Of a stretch of DNA of 64,000 nt, positions 1 through 8,112 are shown in pieces. Each line of letters begins with the position of its first letter. Positions within the stretch are counted from its first letter, which is position 1. The stretch is from UBA9647 sp049522195 (GTDB lineage: Bacteria; Bacteroidota; Ignavibacteria; UBA10030): the NCBI GenBank assembly GCA_049522195.1, contig JBEKOB010000007.1:6577-70576 (forward strand). The letters are read 5' to 3'. The position numbers were made by a program, and so were the translations under genes. The notes under the pieces were generated by a model. It was given only the letters and a program-made list of their open reading frames with translations. It ran no database searches and was not told the DNA's origin.

Positions 1-121
1 TCTCAAAACACTGCTCATTGTCGATCGTGTAAAACATCGCCTCTATCCGTTGGGCTGTTGTCACCTGAAGACCAACCATCACCCACAAGAAAACAACCGT
101 GATTCGTTTTACGAACGTCAT
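1..121 (-). CDS. Exported protein, N-terminal fragment (gene runs off the left edge)
   Basis: Only the first 40 codons are present. The N terminus MTFVKRITVVFLWVMVG is basic then hydrophobic and is followed by a short TTAQ segment, which reads as a Sec signal peptide, so the product is probably exported. The next residues, RIEAMFYTIDNEQCFE, recall the start of exported glycoside hydrolase family 18-like proteins; this is a memory-based impression from a very short stretch. The ATG lies 29 bp behind pfkA on the same strand, so the two are probably co-transcribed with the sugar-uptake fusion upstream. No strong Shine-Dalgarno sequence is visible. Confidence 0.55.
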   Translation of the reverse strand, partial: MTFVKRITVVFLWVMVGLQVTTAQRIEAMFYTIDNEQCFE

Positions 122-150
122 AGGAGTTCTTTCAAAGTATGCGGAGCGGA

Positions 151-1260
151 TTAGTCGCCGAAACAAATCCCCAGATCTCTGGCTGTGAGCATGGTGTCAC
201 AATCCAACGGGACTGTTTTCATGCGTCGGGTCGCCTGTTCCAGCGGAACGTACCGAACTGTCGGTGGATCGAGGGCGACCATAACACCTGATTTCCCCTC
301 TTCGAGTGCTCGCACTGCAGCAGCACCGAATCGAAGAGCGACAAGACGATCGAATGTCGTGGGGGAGCCTCCTCGCAAGAGGTGTCCCAACACGACGCAA
401 CGGGTCTCGCGACCCGTGAGTTGTTGAAGATCCGCTGCAACCCGCTCACCGGCGCCGCCCAACCGTTCGGCCCGTCCTAGTTCTTTCGATACCACTGACA
501 CGGTTCCTCCTTTTGATTTTGCTCCCTCGCCCACGACGACGATGGCGAAGTTACGACCCCGTGCGTACCGTTCTTGGATCTTCACAGCTACTTTGTTTAT
601 GTCGTACGGAATTTCGGGTATCAGGATTGCATCCGCGGTTCCGGATACGCCGCTGTTCAATGCAATCCATCCTGCGTACCGTCCCATGACTTCAACGACC
701 ATGACGCGCTGATGCGCTTCTGCGGTAGAGTGGAGCCGATCGAGGCACATTGTGGCGAATCCGACGGCAGTGTCGAAGCCGAACGTGATCACCGTCTTTT
801 CGAGATCATTGTCGATCGTCTTCGGAACCCCAACCACACGAAGCCCCTTCTTGGCAAGCGCGTTTGAAATCGTCAGCGAGCCATCACCGCCGATGGAGAT
901 CAAGGCGTCGACCTTTGCCCGCTTGAAGAGCTTGACAAGCTCATCGGTGCGATCTGTTTCGTGCATCTTCCCATCTTTTCCTTTGACGGGATACTTCATA
1001 GGGTTCCCCTTGTTGGTGGTTCCCAGAATTGTCCCGCCGAGGTGAGTGATTCCCCTGACGCGTTCACTGGTAAGAGGAATCAGACCGCCGTCAGGATATT
1101 GTTCGGGGAGGAAAAGGCCGTTATATCCATCCCTGATGCCAACGCACTCCCAGCCCCTGTTCAGGGCGGCAACAACTGCAGCGCGGATAACTGCATTGAG
1201 CCCGGGGGCGTCACCGCCTCCGGTGTTGATTGCTATCCGTTTGATGGTTTTGTTTGCCAT
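151..1260 (-). CDS. pfkA: 6-phosphofructokinase (group III type)
   Basis: A 369-residue cytosolic phosphofructokinase converting fructose 6-phosphate to fructose 1,6-bisphosphate, the committed step of glycolysis. Visible motifs are INTGGGDAPGLNAVIRA (residues 11-27), GGDGS (124-128), PKTIDND (146-152) and MGRYAGW. GGDGS is the form found in ATP-dependent enzymes, while the Lys of PKTIDND is typical of pyrophosphate-dependent and group III enzymes (classical ATP enzymes have PGTIDND), so the phosphoryl donor cannot be read off directly. The ATG at 1260 is preceded by AAGGGAG at good spacing; the open frame continues upstream but overlaps the permease gene and lacks family similarity. It lies 23 bp after the sugar-transport fusion on the same strand, which fits joint control of sugar uptake and glycolytic entry. 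Confidence 0.95.
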   Translation of the reverse strand: MANKTIKRIAINTGGGDAPGLNAVIRAAVVAALNRGWECVGIRDGYNGLFLPEQYPDGGLIPLTSERVRGITHLGGTILGTTNKGNPMKYPVKGKDGKMHETDRTDELVKLFKRAKVDALISIGGDGSLTISNALAKKGLRVVGVPKTIDNDLEKTVITFGFDTAVGFATMCLDRLHSTAEAHQRVMVVEVMGRYAGWIALNSGVSGTADAILIPEIPYDINKVAVKIQERYARGRNFAIVVVGEGAKSKGGTVSVVSKELGRAERLGGAGERVAADLQQLTGRETRCVVLGHLLRGGSPTTFDRLVALRFGAAAVRALEEGKSGVMVALDPPTVRYVPLEQATRRMKTVPLDCDTMLTARDLGICFGD

Positions 1261-1283
1261 GATGTGTCTCCCTTTGAATGATT

Positions 1284-3596
1284 TCAACCGTATTCGGTTT
1301 CGCGTCCGATGAACCTGAACTGAATCCACGTTGCGATCATGATGATGACGAACAGGACCCAGGACATTGCAGAGGCATACCCCATCCTCAATTCTTCCCA
1401 CGCTGCCTGGTAAATGTGGTAGACGATGACATCCGTGCTCCCGACGGGTCCGCCGCCGGTCATCACGTAAATTGAAGTGAAAACTTGAAACGAACTTATG
1501 ACTGATGTGACGAGAATGAAGAACGTCGTTGGCTTCAGAAGCGGAAGCGTTACTCGCCAAAAGCGTTGCCAGCTGTTCGCACCATCGATGCGGGCGGCGT
1601 CATGAAATTCCTCAGGGATTCCCTGCAGACCGGCAAGGAAGACCACCATTTGATATCCCAGGCTGAGCCAGACAGAGAAGATGATCACAGAAACCATTGC
1701 GGTGTCGGTGGAATTAAGCCACTGAACAGGAGGAATGCCGAGGAACCCCAGCACGAAATTGGCGACACCAAACGTTGGATGGTAAATCCACATCCAAACA
1801 AGGGCGATTGCCACGAATGATGTGACACTGGGAAGAAAATAGAGTGCACGCAGAAAGGCGACTCCTTTGAGACGTTGGTTCGTCATCAGCGCCACACCGA
1901 GTGAGATCGTCATGGCAATCGGTACATTCAGCGTATAGACGACCGTGTTCTTGAGCGCTTTCCAGAAAGTCGCGTCGGTCAACATCTCTTTGAAATTCTC
2001 CAGTCCCACGAATGGCTTGTCTGGGACCACCACGTCCCACCGATGGAGACTGAGGTACGCTGCGAACGCTATCGGAGTGAACACAAAGACTGTCAGGTGC
2101 AGCAGAGAGGGGGCGAGAAAGCCGATGGCGGTTCTGGTGGCCGACCGGGCCTTTCCTCTTGACCTCAGGTACATGGCTCCGCTTGCCAGAACGACAAGCG
2201 CGACAACAACTGCAAAGAAGCGCAGGATGTCAGAATGCTCGCGAATGGGCTTGAATTCAAATGACTGATGTTCCCGAATCATCTCCAATTGGTGGTCGAT
2301 TTTGGCAGCGTAGCTCGTCATTGTCTCATGCATCGGCTTCCCATTGACCATGACCTCGTCCACCGCGTCCTGCAGTGTCCATTCGATCTCACTGAATCGC
2401 TCAACGACTGAGCCCCACGGCTGCCGGCAGAACGGAATCTCATCGACAAATAGACGCTCGATACCGAGCGAATCAGCTGTCACAAGTTCTTCGGCCACCT
2501 GCCGGACAGAAGGGATCTCCAGCCTTTTTGACGCGCGGATGCGATTGGCTTTTTCCCCTGCCATAAAAGCGGCGAGAAGAGCAGCCTCACGGGGGTGTTT
2601 GGCATTGACAGGAACGCACCAACCAGATTCATACATCACGTTGGATTTGACACCAGATGGGTGATTGGGCAATGAGACCACCCCCACCTTCAGATTCCCC
2701 TCCTCGATTTGGCGCAAAATCCGGGGAAGTCTCCAGTGACCGTCCACCATCATCGCTATCTTTCCGTTCATGAACAGCTGAACGTTCATTCCCGTCTTTT
2801 CAGATTGTATCCAGCTCCCGGTATTGGGAGCAACCTTGGACGCATTGCGAAGATCGATCAGAAATGAAAGAGCGGATTCTGTCGGAGGAGAATTGAGCGA
2901 TCCCGTTGCGAAGCCCCCGGCGGGGTTGACAACATCGCCTCCTGCTTTCCAAACCCACGGGATCCAGAAATAGAAATAGTTCGTAAACGTCGTTCCGTAT
3001 TGATCGGGTGTCCCATCGCCGTCGAGGTCTTTCGTCATCTTCTTCGCGAGTGCAAGGTACTCATCCCACGTCCATGTGTTCGATGGATAGGGGAGCTTCG
3101 CATCATCGAACAGTTTCTTATTGAAATACACCATCAATGGAGTGAACCCTTTCGGGAATGCAAACAGGGCGTCGCCTTTGCGAGCGATCCTCAGAACATT
3201 GGGATACCACTGGGCAGTATCGATTCCGAAAGTTCGGACATACGGAGTGAGATCAAGAAGGATCTTCTTGTTCGTGAAGGTGGGAATGAGCTTTGAATCG
3301 AGAAGGAAGACATCCGGCGGCTCGTCTGCGGCTAGGGCGGTAAGAATTTTCTCCTCGTACTGACGTCCGGGATTCGGTTCATAGAGGACGTCAATCGTGG
3401 GATGAAGTTTCTTGAATTCGGCCAGAGCCGCGTGGTCAAGAGGGACCTCATCCAGATCCGCCCAGTCAGTCAGCCTGAGAGTGACTTTGGTCTGAGCCTG
3501 AGAAGAGGTGGAAAACAGCGATGCAGCGACGAGCAGGAAGAACAAAAAAAAGATTGGAGAATCAGCCAGCCGTAGTATTGTCCGACGAGAGCGCAC
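1284..3596 (-). CDS. Fused sugar-binding protein and MalF-type ABC permease
   Basis: A 770-residue fusion. Residues 1-35 form a signal peptide (hydrophobic core FFLFFLLVAASLF, then SSQA before the mature end). Residues about 36-450 are a family 1 extracellular solute-binding domain (segments such as LRLTDWADLDEVP and FNKKLFDDAKLPYP are typical of carbohydrate binders). A membrane segment near 460-480 is followed by a MalF/UgpA-type permease with the inner-membrane EAA loop DAARIDGANSWQRF near residues 665-680. Known systems use separate binding, MalF, MalG and ATPase subunits. Here the first two are one chain, no MalG-like gene is next to it, and the nearest plausible ATPase is at 43510. The start is GTG at 3596. 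The substrate is probably a sugar or oligosaccharide, inferred from the family and from pfkA downstream. Confidence 0.88.
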   Translation of the reverse strand: MRSRRTILRLADSPIFFLFFLLVAASLFSTSSQAQTKVTLRLTDWADLDEVPLDHAALAEFKKLHPTIDVLYEPNPGRQYEEKILTALAADEPPDVFLLDSKLIPTFTNKKILLDLTPYVRTFGIDTAQWYPNVLRIARKGDALFAFPKGFTPLMVYFNKKLFDDAKLPYPSNTWTWDEYLALAKKMTKDLDGDGTPDQYGTTFTNYFYFWIPWVWKAGGDVVNPAGGFATGSLNSPPTESALSFLIDLRNASKVAPNTGSWIQSEKTGMNVQLFMNGKIAMMVDGHWRLPRILRQIEEGNLKVGVVSLPNHPSGVKSNVMYESGWCVPVNAKHPREAALLAAFMAGEKANRIRASKRLEIPSVRQVAEELVTADSLGIERLFVDEIPFCRQPWGSVVERFSEIEWTLQDAVDEVMVNGKPMHETMTSYAAKIDHQLEMIREHQSFEFKPIREHSDILRFFAVVVALVVLASGAMYLRSRGKARSATRTAIGFLAPSLLHLTVFVFTPIAFAAYLSLHRWDVVVPDKPFVGLENFKEMLTDATFWKALKNTVVYTLNVPIAMTISLGVALMTNQRLKGVAFLRALYFLPSVTSFVAIALVWMWIYHPTFGVANFVLGFLGIPPVQWLNSTDTAMVSVIIFSVWLSLGYQMVVFLAGLQGIPEEFHDAARIDGANSWQRFWRVTLPLLKPTTFFILVTSVISSFQVFTSIYVMTGGGPVGSTDVIVYHIYQAAWEELRMGYASAMSWVLFVIIMIATWIQFRFIGRETEYG

Positions 3597-3724
3597 AGGT
3601 TTTTCTTTGGCTGATGGTGATTGGTCAGCAGACGTCGTCTTGTTCGAAGGTCGCCTTGTCCGGAATGAGAAAGCGGCACGGCGATGACGATGAATGACCT
3701 TGTCGGGGTGACTTCATTCCCTCA

Positions 3725-4915
3725 TCAGGTTGAGAGAGCCTTGAACACATCCTTCGTGGCCGCTGCCGCTGCCCGCACTTCATCCAGCGAGTTGTAAAAG
3801 TGTGGCGAGAAACGCAGCTTACCGCCCCGCAGCGAGATGTAGATTTTTCTGCGTGTGAGATCTTCAAAGGCGGATGTCGGGTCAACTCTCGCCGGAGGCA
3901 CCACGGTCAGGATTCCAGACCGCTCACTCAACGCAGTAGGAGAATAGATGGATACGCCATCGATGCCCTGGAACTCTTCGAGAAGCGCTCCTGTCAACGA
4001 CAGGATGTGAGATTCAATGACCTGAGGTCCGACTTCAAGGAGGGTGCTCAGTGCAGCATGCATTCCCCACATACCTGGAATGTTGATAGTTCCACCTTCG
4101 TACCGATTTGCAGTCGGGGCCAATGCCTGATCGAAGTTGAAGAAATCCCATGGATTCTCGACGGAGAGCCAACCAAGGTACTTCTGGTGAACCCGGGCCT
4201 GCAGTTCTTCCGTCAGGTACAGGAAGCCGATTCCCTGCGGTCCCATTTGCCACTTCGCCGCCCCGGCCGCCATGCCATCGATCTTCATTGCCTGAACATC
4301 GACGGTGACGCCACCCACTGCCTGCATCGCGTCGACGATCAGCAGTATCCCTCGGGAACGACAAATCTCTCCGAGAACCGCGAGCTCTGCACGGTATCCT
4401 GAGAGAAACTGAACAGCGCTGATCGCGAGAATCCTTGTCCGCGGCCTCAATGCTTCAAGCACAGATTCAGGTGTCATGCGTCCGTCAGGACAGTGAATGA
4501 TATCGATTTCCACCCCCTGGCTCTTCAGGTGGTAGTATGGATACACATTTGACGGAAACTCAAGATCATTCAAAAGGATTCGATCGCCGGGCTTCCAATC
4601 GAGACCGGCTGCGATAACATTTAATGCGTCCGAGGTATTCCCGGCAAACGCTATCCGGGCAATCGACTCGGCATTGATCATTCGCTGAACGCATTTCTTG
4701 GTCTCCTCGATCTGTTTCACGTCGTCCCAGTACGTTTCAATCTTGCCCGAAGATCGGTCCTGAAGGTGTCCAATCTGGGCTCGCAGTACGCGCGTTGATA
4801 GAGGGCTGACTGCCGCATGATTCAGATATATCACACCTTGTTCGGTGTGAGGAAAGAGTCGACGGTATTCCTGGAGAGGCCCGAATGGTATCGGTTGCAC
4901 TTGGGGAGAGTTCAC
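3725..4915 (-). CDS. Class V aminotransferase-fold PLP enzyme
   Basis: A 396-residue cytosolic PLP enzyme of the class V aminotransferase/cysteine desulfurase superfamily, nearest in appearance to isopenicillin N epimerase-like and selenocysteine lyase-like members. It begins with the family pattern YLNHAAVSPLSTRV. VDAMQAVGGVTVDV supplies the conserved Asp near the pyridine ring, and the Lys of AAKWQMGPQG is the likely Schiff-base residue. The desulfurase cysteine loop is not obvious, so the reaction is not assigned. The start is GTG at 4915 with no clear ribosome-binding site. A possible promoter lies 40-70 bp upstream. A 128-bp gap without visible signals separates its end from the ABC fusion, so co-transcription is possible but unproven. 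Confidence 0.8.
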   Translation of the reverse strand: MNSPQVQPIPFGPLQEYRRLFPHTEQGVIYLNHAAVSPLSTRVLRAQIGHLQDRSSGKIETYWDDVKQIEETKKCVQRMINAESIARIAFAGNTSDALNVIAAGLDWKPGDRILLNDLEFPSNVYPYYHLKSQGVEIDIIHCPDGRMTPESVLEALRPRTRILAISAVQFLSGYRAELAVLGEICRSRGILLIVDAMQAVGGVTVDVQAMKIDGMAAGAAKWQMGPQGIGFLYLTEELQARVHQKYLGWLSVENPWDFFNFDQALAPTANRYEGGTINIPGMWGMHAALSTLLEVGPQVIESHILSLTGALLEEFQGIDGVSIYSPTALSERSGILTVVPPARVDPTSAFEDLTRRKIYISLRGGKLRFSPHFYNSLDEVRAAAAATKDVFKALST

Positions 4916-4956
4916 AATTGATTGGGTTTTGATGGGAAAGTCATTCGTTCTGCGAA

Positions 4957-4985
4957 AGTGTACTCAAAGAGACGAGGAAAATCAA
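4957..4985 (-). promoter_or_regulatory. Putative promoter for the class V aminotransferase gene
   Basis: On the minus strand, TTGATT, a 17-bp spacer and TACACT (followed by TTCG) precede the GTG start by about 40 bp. Spacing is ideal and the -35 fits the pattern seen elsewhere in the window, but the -10 is imperfect. Confidence 0.4.
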
Positions 4986-5224
4986 GGATTTCGCACTCAA
5001 ATCGCCGGTTGTTTTTTGGAGGCGAGATGGCTACAATGCACTTTGGGTGCCAAGCCATCCTCGACCGATCGTGTGTTGAGTCCAACTCACCCTTTATCGG
5101 ACTCTGCGCTCTTTACACGGGCAATCAGGCACGACCTCGACAAGCTTCCGCCCAAGCCCGCAAGCTTGATGAACGAATCTGAATGGAATAATCAATGCAT
5201 TCGAAAGGAGAGAGCTCAGGCGAC

Positions 5225-5254
5225 TTGAATCTGGTTTGAAATAGTGTAGATTTG
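5225..5254 (+). promoter_or_regulatory. Putative promoter for the deacetylase-TPR operon
   Basis: TTGAAT, a 16-bp spacer and TAGATT, extended to TAGATTTG, lie about 50 bp before the ATG at 5307. The extended -10 matches the TAnnTTTG element known from Bacteroidota promoters. Confidence 0.5.
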
Positions 5255-5306
5255 CTTTCGGGAAGACGCCCTGTATCCTCATGATGATCAAGAGAAAGCT
5301 CCTGGA

Positions 5307-6197
5307 ATGAACCTGAAATTACTTTGTTCGCTCGTAGTCGTTGTCTCTACGTGCTCCTTTTCCGCCAACATCACTCCTGCAGACAGCACAGCCCCTGTTG
5401 TCCTTATTCGTTGCGATGACCTCGGTATGTGCCACACGGTGAATATGGCAGCACGACAAGTGCTGGAGACCGGATTTCCCGTATCCTTCTCTGTCATGTT
5501 TGCCTGTCCTTGGTATCAGGAAGCGATAGATTTGCTCAAGCGATATCCACAAGCTTCAGTTGGTATTCATTTGACACTGAACGCGGAGTGGAAGAACTAC
5601 CGATGGGGTCCCGTGTCCGGACGAAGCGCGGTTCCAAGTCTCGTCGACAGCGTTGGCTACTTCTTCCCATCTCGGGCTGCCTTCTTTGCGAATAAGCCGA
5701 AGCTCGAGGAGATTGAGCGGGAGCTGCGGGCACAGATCGAGCGAGCACTCCACAGCGGTGTCCGAATTGACTACGTCGACTATCATATGGGAACAGCCGT
5801 GGACAGGCCCGAGTTGCGAGCTCTCGTTGAGAAGCTCGCAAAGCAGTACGGCCTGGGTATCTCTCGATATTTCGGTGAAACGGACGTCGAAGGTGTCTAC
5901 AGCGCTCCCATTGCGAGCAAAATTGATACGCTCCTTCTCCGTACAAACTCTCTCCCGCATTCGGCAATCAACCTCATGGTTTTCCATATTGGTCTTCAGA
6001 CCCCGGAGATGGATGCACTCGAAGACATGAATTCTTTTGGATTGCGTGAGATGAGCAAACATCGGGAAGCAGAGCTCAAGTCGCTCACTTCTGCTCGGTT
6101 CCGTGAGCTGATACAAGCAAAGCACATCCGGTTAACATCGTATCATGAGGTGATTGAGGAAGCCGGATTGTCCGCGATGAAACGACCCATACAATAG
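5307..6197 (+). CDS. Exported ChbG/HpnK (YdjC)-family deacetylase
   Basis: A 296-residue protein with a short hydrophobic N-terminal signal (LLCSLVVVVSTCSFSA) and a YdjC-like carbohydrate deacetylase domain. VLIRCDDLGMC carries the paired Asp residues of the metal site, and VGIHLTLNAEW and DYVDYHMG supply further conserved metal-ligand histidines of the family. Family members remove acetyl groups from N-acetylated sugars (ChbG acts on diacetylchitobiose, HpnK on a hopanoid glycan). The substrate here is unknown, and export points to an envelope or extracellular sugar. The gene ends at 6197, just ahead of the TPR lipoprotein gene, so the two are probably co-transcribed from the promoter near 5225. 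Confidence 0.85.
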   Translation: MNLKLLCSLVVVVSTCSFSANITPADSTAPVVLIRCDDLGMCHTVNMAARQVLETGFPVSFSVMFACPWYQEAIDLLKRYPQASVGIHLTLNAEWKNYRWGPVSGRSAVPSLVDSVGYFFPSRAAFFANKPKLEEIERELRAQIERALHSGVRIDYVDYHMGTAVDRPELRALVEKLAKQYGLGISRYFGETDVEGVYSAPIASKIDTLLLRTNSLPHSAINLMVFHIGLQTPEMDALEDMNSFGLREMSKHREAELKSLTSARFRELIQAKHIRLTSYHEVIEEAGLSAMKRPIQ

Positions 6198-6208
6198 GAT
6201 TGACATCC

Positions 6209-7480
6209 TTGAAAGCAGTTGCCTTTGTTCTCGCGATCTGCTTAGCTGCCTGCAAGATCTCGTACTACCAGCCATACTTCGAGATGGCAGAACGGTTCTA
6301 TGTTGCGGGGGACTACACTCGCGCCATTGAGATGTACATGGAGGCAATCCAACAAAAGGACAAGAAGGCGGAAGCGTTTTTCGGGTTGGCGATGTCGTAT
6401 TATCAGAGGGGGAATCTCGAAGAAGCGATGCTCGCGTTCGAGAAAGCGATTGAATTGGACCCGGATCGCGAAAGCTCGTATCAGAGACTCGCTTCCGTGC
6501 ACCTCGATCTCGGAGACATCGATACGGCTATTGCCTTGTGCAGAAAAGCCATTCGGATGGACAGGGAATTCGTCGAGGCGTACAACACGCTGGGTCATGC
6601 CTTATTAGCTTCAGGGAAAGCCGACAGTGCTGAATCGACGTTTTTCTACGCAATAAAACTTGCGCGAAGTCTCTCTGCGCGGGACCGCGGCAGTGGCTAC
6701 CGGTCTCTTTATGTCGATGAGCAAGCGGCCTCTTACAACGGATTGGGGGAGGTCTCACTCTCCCTCAAGCTCTACACTCACGCCCTCGAGCGTTTTGGCG
6801 CCGCCATTAACCTCGTTTCCGACTGGGATACACCGTGGATTAACAAGGGGAGAACATACGAAGGCCTTGGAAACTCGGTTGCGGCGATCATCTCGTACTT
6901 GCGGGCGATCGACATCGCTCCAAGAAATCTCAACACGTACAAGCAACTCGCCGATCTTTATCGACGAATCGGTAAAGACAGTGACGCCATTGACACGTAT
7001 CGGTCGGCATTGCGAATCGATCGGACCGATGTCGAGCTTTACTACGGCCTGGCCGATATCTATGAAAAGCGAAAAGATTATCTCCGCACTGAGGGAGCTT
7101 TCTTGAATATTGTGAAATATGCCCCCGATGACCCGACGGGGTACTATCGAACGGGTCGTATGTTCCTGAGTGAATCCGATTACGATCGCGCGATCGATTA
7201 CTTCACAAAAGCCACCGAGCTTGATTCGCGACATGCCGAATCGATCAATGGCCTAGGAGAGGCGTACCAGGCAAAAGGAGAAGCTAAGGAGGCTCGGCAG
7301 GCTTACGAGAGAGCAATCGCTTGTGATTCCTTGTTCACACTCCCGCTACGGAATCTTGGATCCATGATCCTCGGACAGGGGAATGAACCTGAGGGGATTC
7401 GGTACTACCAGAAAGCAGCGGCTCTCGGTGATGTCGATGCAATGATATTTCTGCGGGCCAGAGAGAATATCAAGAAGTAG
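6209..7480 (+). CDS. TPR-repeat lipoprotein
   Basis: A protein of about 423 residues beginning with a hydrophobic stretch and a lipobox L-A-A-C, with lipidation predicted at Cys15, followed by roughly nine to ten tetratricopeptide repeats (for example AEAFFGLAMSYYQRGNLEEA and repeated F-KA-ELD patterns). TPR lipoproteins usually act as scaffolds for envelope complexes. I prefer TTG at 6209 over the in-frame TTG at 6200, because AGGA at 6196-6199 is then 9 bases upstream; at 6200 it would touch the start. Both give the same lipobox. It follows the deacetylase by 11 bp and ends 2 bp before a small membrane-protein gene. Confidence 0.85.
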   Translation: MKAVAFVLAICLAACKISYYQPYFEMAERFYVAGDYTRAIEMYMEAIQQKDKKAEAFFGLAMSYYQRGNLEEAMLAFEKAIELDPDRESSYQRLASVHLDLGDIDTAIALCRKAIRMDREFVEAYNTLGHALLASGKADSAESTFFYAIKLARSLSARDRGSGYRSLYVDEQAASYNGLGEVSLSLKLYTHALERFGAAINLVSDWDTPWINKGRTYEGLGNSVAAIISYLRAIDIAPRNLNTYKQLADLYRRIGKDSDAIDTYRSALRIDRTDVELYYGLADIYEKRKDYLRTEGAFLNIVKYAPDDPTGYYRTGRMFLSESDYDRAIDYFTKATELDSRHAESINGLGEAYQAKGEAKEARQAYERAIACDSLFTLPLRNLGSMILGQGNEPEGIRYYQKAAALGDVDAMIFLRARENIKK

Positions 7481-7482
7481 GA

Positions 7483-7812
7483 ATGAAATATCATCCTCTT
7501 CAGATAGTTCTTCTCGCATTCGCTCCGCTCCTTGTCCGCACTGCGCTGTACGTCCTGGCCTGCAAGTTCCGTTCGATCCATATCAAGCTCCTCAGCTGCA
7601 TCGTCATAGCGGGCTCGGGCGTTTTCCTTTCCATCATACCGATTCCGCTGCCCGATTTCCTTTCGAAGGCTCTGGCTATCGGCCTGGCGATGTTCCTCAT
7701 GACGCGCTATACCGAAGCTGAACTGTACCCCGATGTAGTCTTCATACCTTTGATCGTCGAGATAATGTCGAGTCTGATTACAGAATTTCTGCTCGTGCCC
7801 TTCGCTCAATAA
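7483..7812 (+). CDS. Small integral membrane protein of unknown function
   Basis: A 109-residue protein with three or four predicted membrane segments (around LQIVLLAFAPLLVRTALYVL, LLSCIVIAGSGVFLSIIP, ALAIGLAMFLM and FIPLIVEIMSSLI). I recognise no family. It starts 2 bp after the TPR lipoprotein gene, so it is probably translated from the same message, and a link to that lipoprotein at the inner membrane is the only contextual hint. Confidence 0.65.
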   Translation: MKYHPLQIVLLAFAPLLVRTALYVLACKFRSIHIKLLSCIVIAGSGVFLSIIPIPLPDFLSKALAIGLAMFLMTRYTEAELYPDVVFIPLIVEIMSSLITEFLLVPFAQ

Positions 7813-7878
7813 GTAAACTCCGTTCTTCTCTTCATTGTATCTCATTGTGGATCAAACGCAATTCTCAGCACATCACTC

Positions 7879-7909
7879 TTGCACACCCCCTGAAATTTCA
7901 GTACCTTTG
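7879..7909 (+). promoter_or_regulatory. Promoter of tRNA-Arg
   Basis: TTGCAC, a 17-bp spacer and TACCTT, extended to TACCTTTG, end 11 bp before the tRNA. Both a -35 of the local TTGCA type and a TAnnTTTG -10 are present. Confidence 0.65.
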
Positions 7910-7919
7910 TCACGATTAC

Positions 7920-7993
7920 GCCCCCGTAGCTCAGTTGGATAGAGCAGCGGTTTCCTAAACCGTTTGTCGGACGTTCGAGTCGTCTCGGGGGCA
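7920..7993 (+). tRNA. tRNA-Arg (anticodon CCT)
   Basis: A full cloverleaf can be drawn. The acceptor arm pairs GCCCCCG with CGGGGGC, and the D arm is GCTC/GAGC. The anticodon stem GCGGT/ACCGT encloses loop TTCCTAA with anticodon CCT (reads AGG), and the T arm GGACG/CGTCT has loop TTCGAGT. The discriminator is A and CCA is not fully encoded. Confidence 0.97.
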
Positions 7994-8003
7994 CAAGAAA
8001 TTA

Positions 8004-8031
8004 TCGATTTTCGATTGTCGATTGTCGATTG
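8004..8031. repeat. Four tandem 7-bp TCGATTK units
   Basis: TCGATT recurs with a strict 7-bp period at 8004, 8011, 8018 and 8025, just after tRNA-Arg. The function is unknown; it may be a simple-sequence expansion. Confidence 0.8.
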
Positions 8032-8056
8032 AGAAGCTGTCAGTATCGACGTTCGC

Positions 8057-8100
8057 TCACCAATTAACCAATCTCCACCTAACCAATCACCAATTAACCA
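8057..8100. repeat. Two exact 14-bp direct repeats in front of proS
   Basis: TCACCAATTAACCA occurs at 8057-8070 and 8087-8100, with a related CTAACCAATC between them, giving a 30-bp period. The second copy ends 12 bp before the proS ATG, so the repeats fall in the 5' untranslated region and replace any Shine-Dalgarno sequence. Confidence 0.8.
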
Positions 8101-8112
8101 GTCTGTTTTACC

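Larger units (their letters stand above)
4916..5306. other. Divergent intergenic region without a recognisable gene
   Basis: These 391 bp separate the leftward aminotransferase gene from the rightward deacetylase gene. Short open frames occur on both strands, but none has a start with a ribosome-binding site or a recognisable product. The only signals I support are two opposite promoter candidates, one near each flank. The middle part shows nothing convincing. Confidence 0.6.

Noticed and set aside
8004..8100. CRISPR-like array near proS
   Set aside because: Units are 7 and 14 bp with irregular short spacing, no unique spacers and no cas genes.
7920..8112. tRNA-Arg as an integration site
   Set aside because: No integrase, no duplicated tRNA 3' end and no foreign gene block are present in the window.
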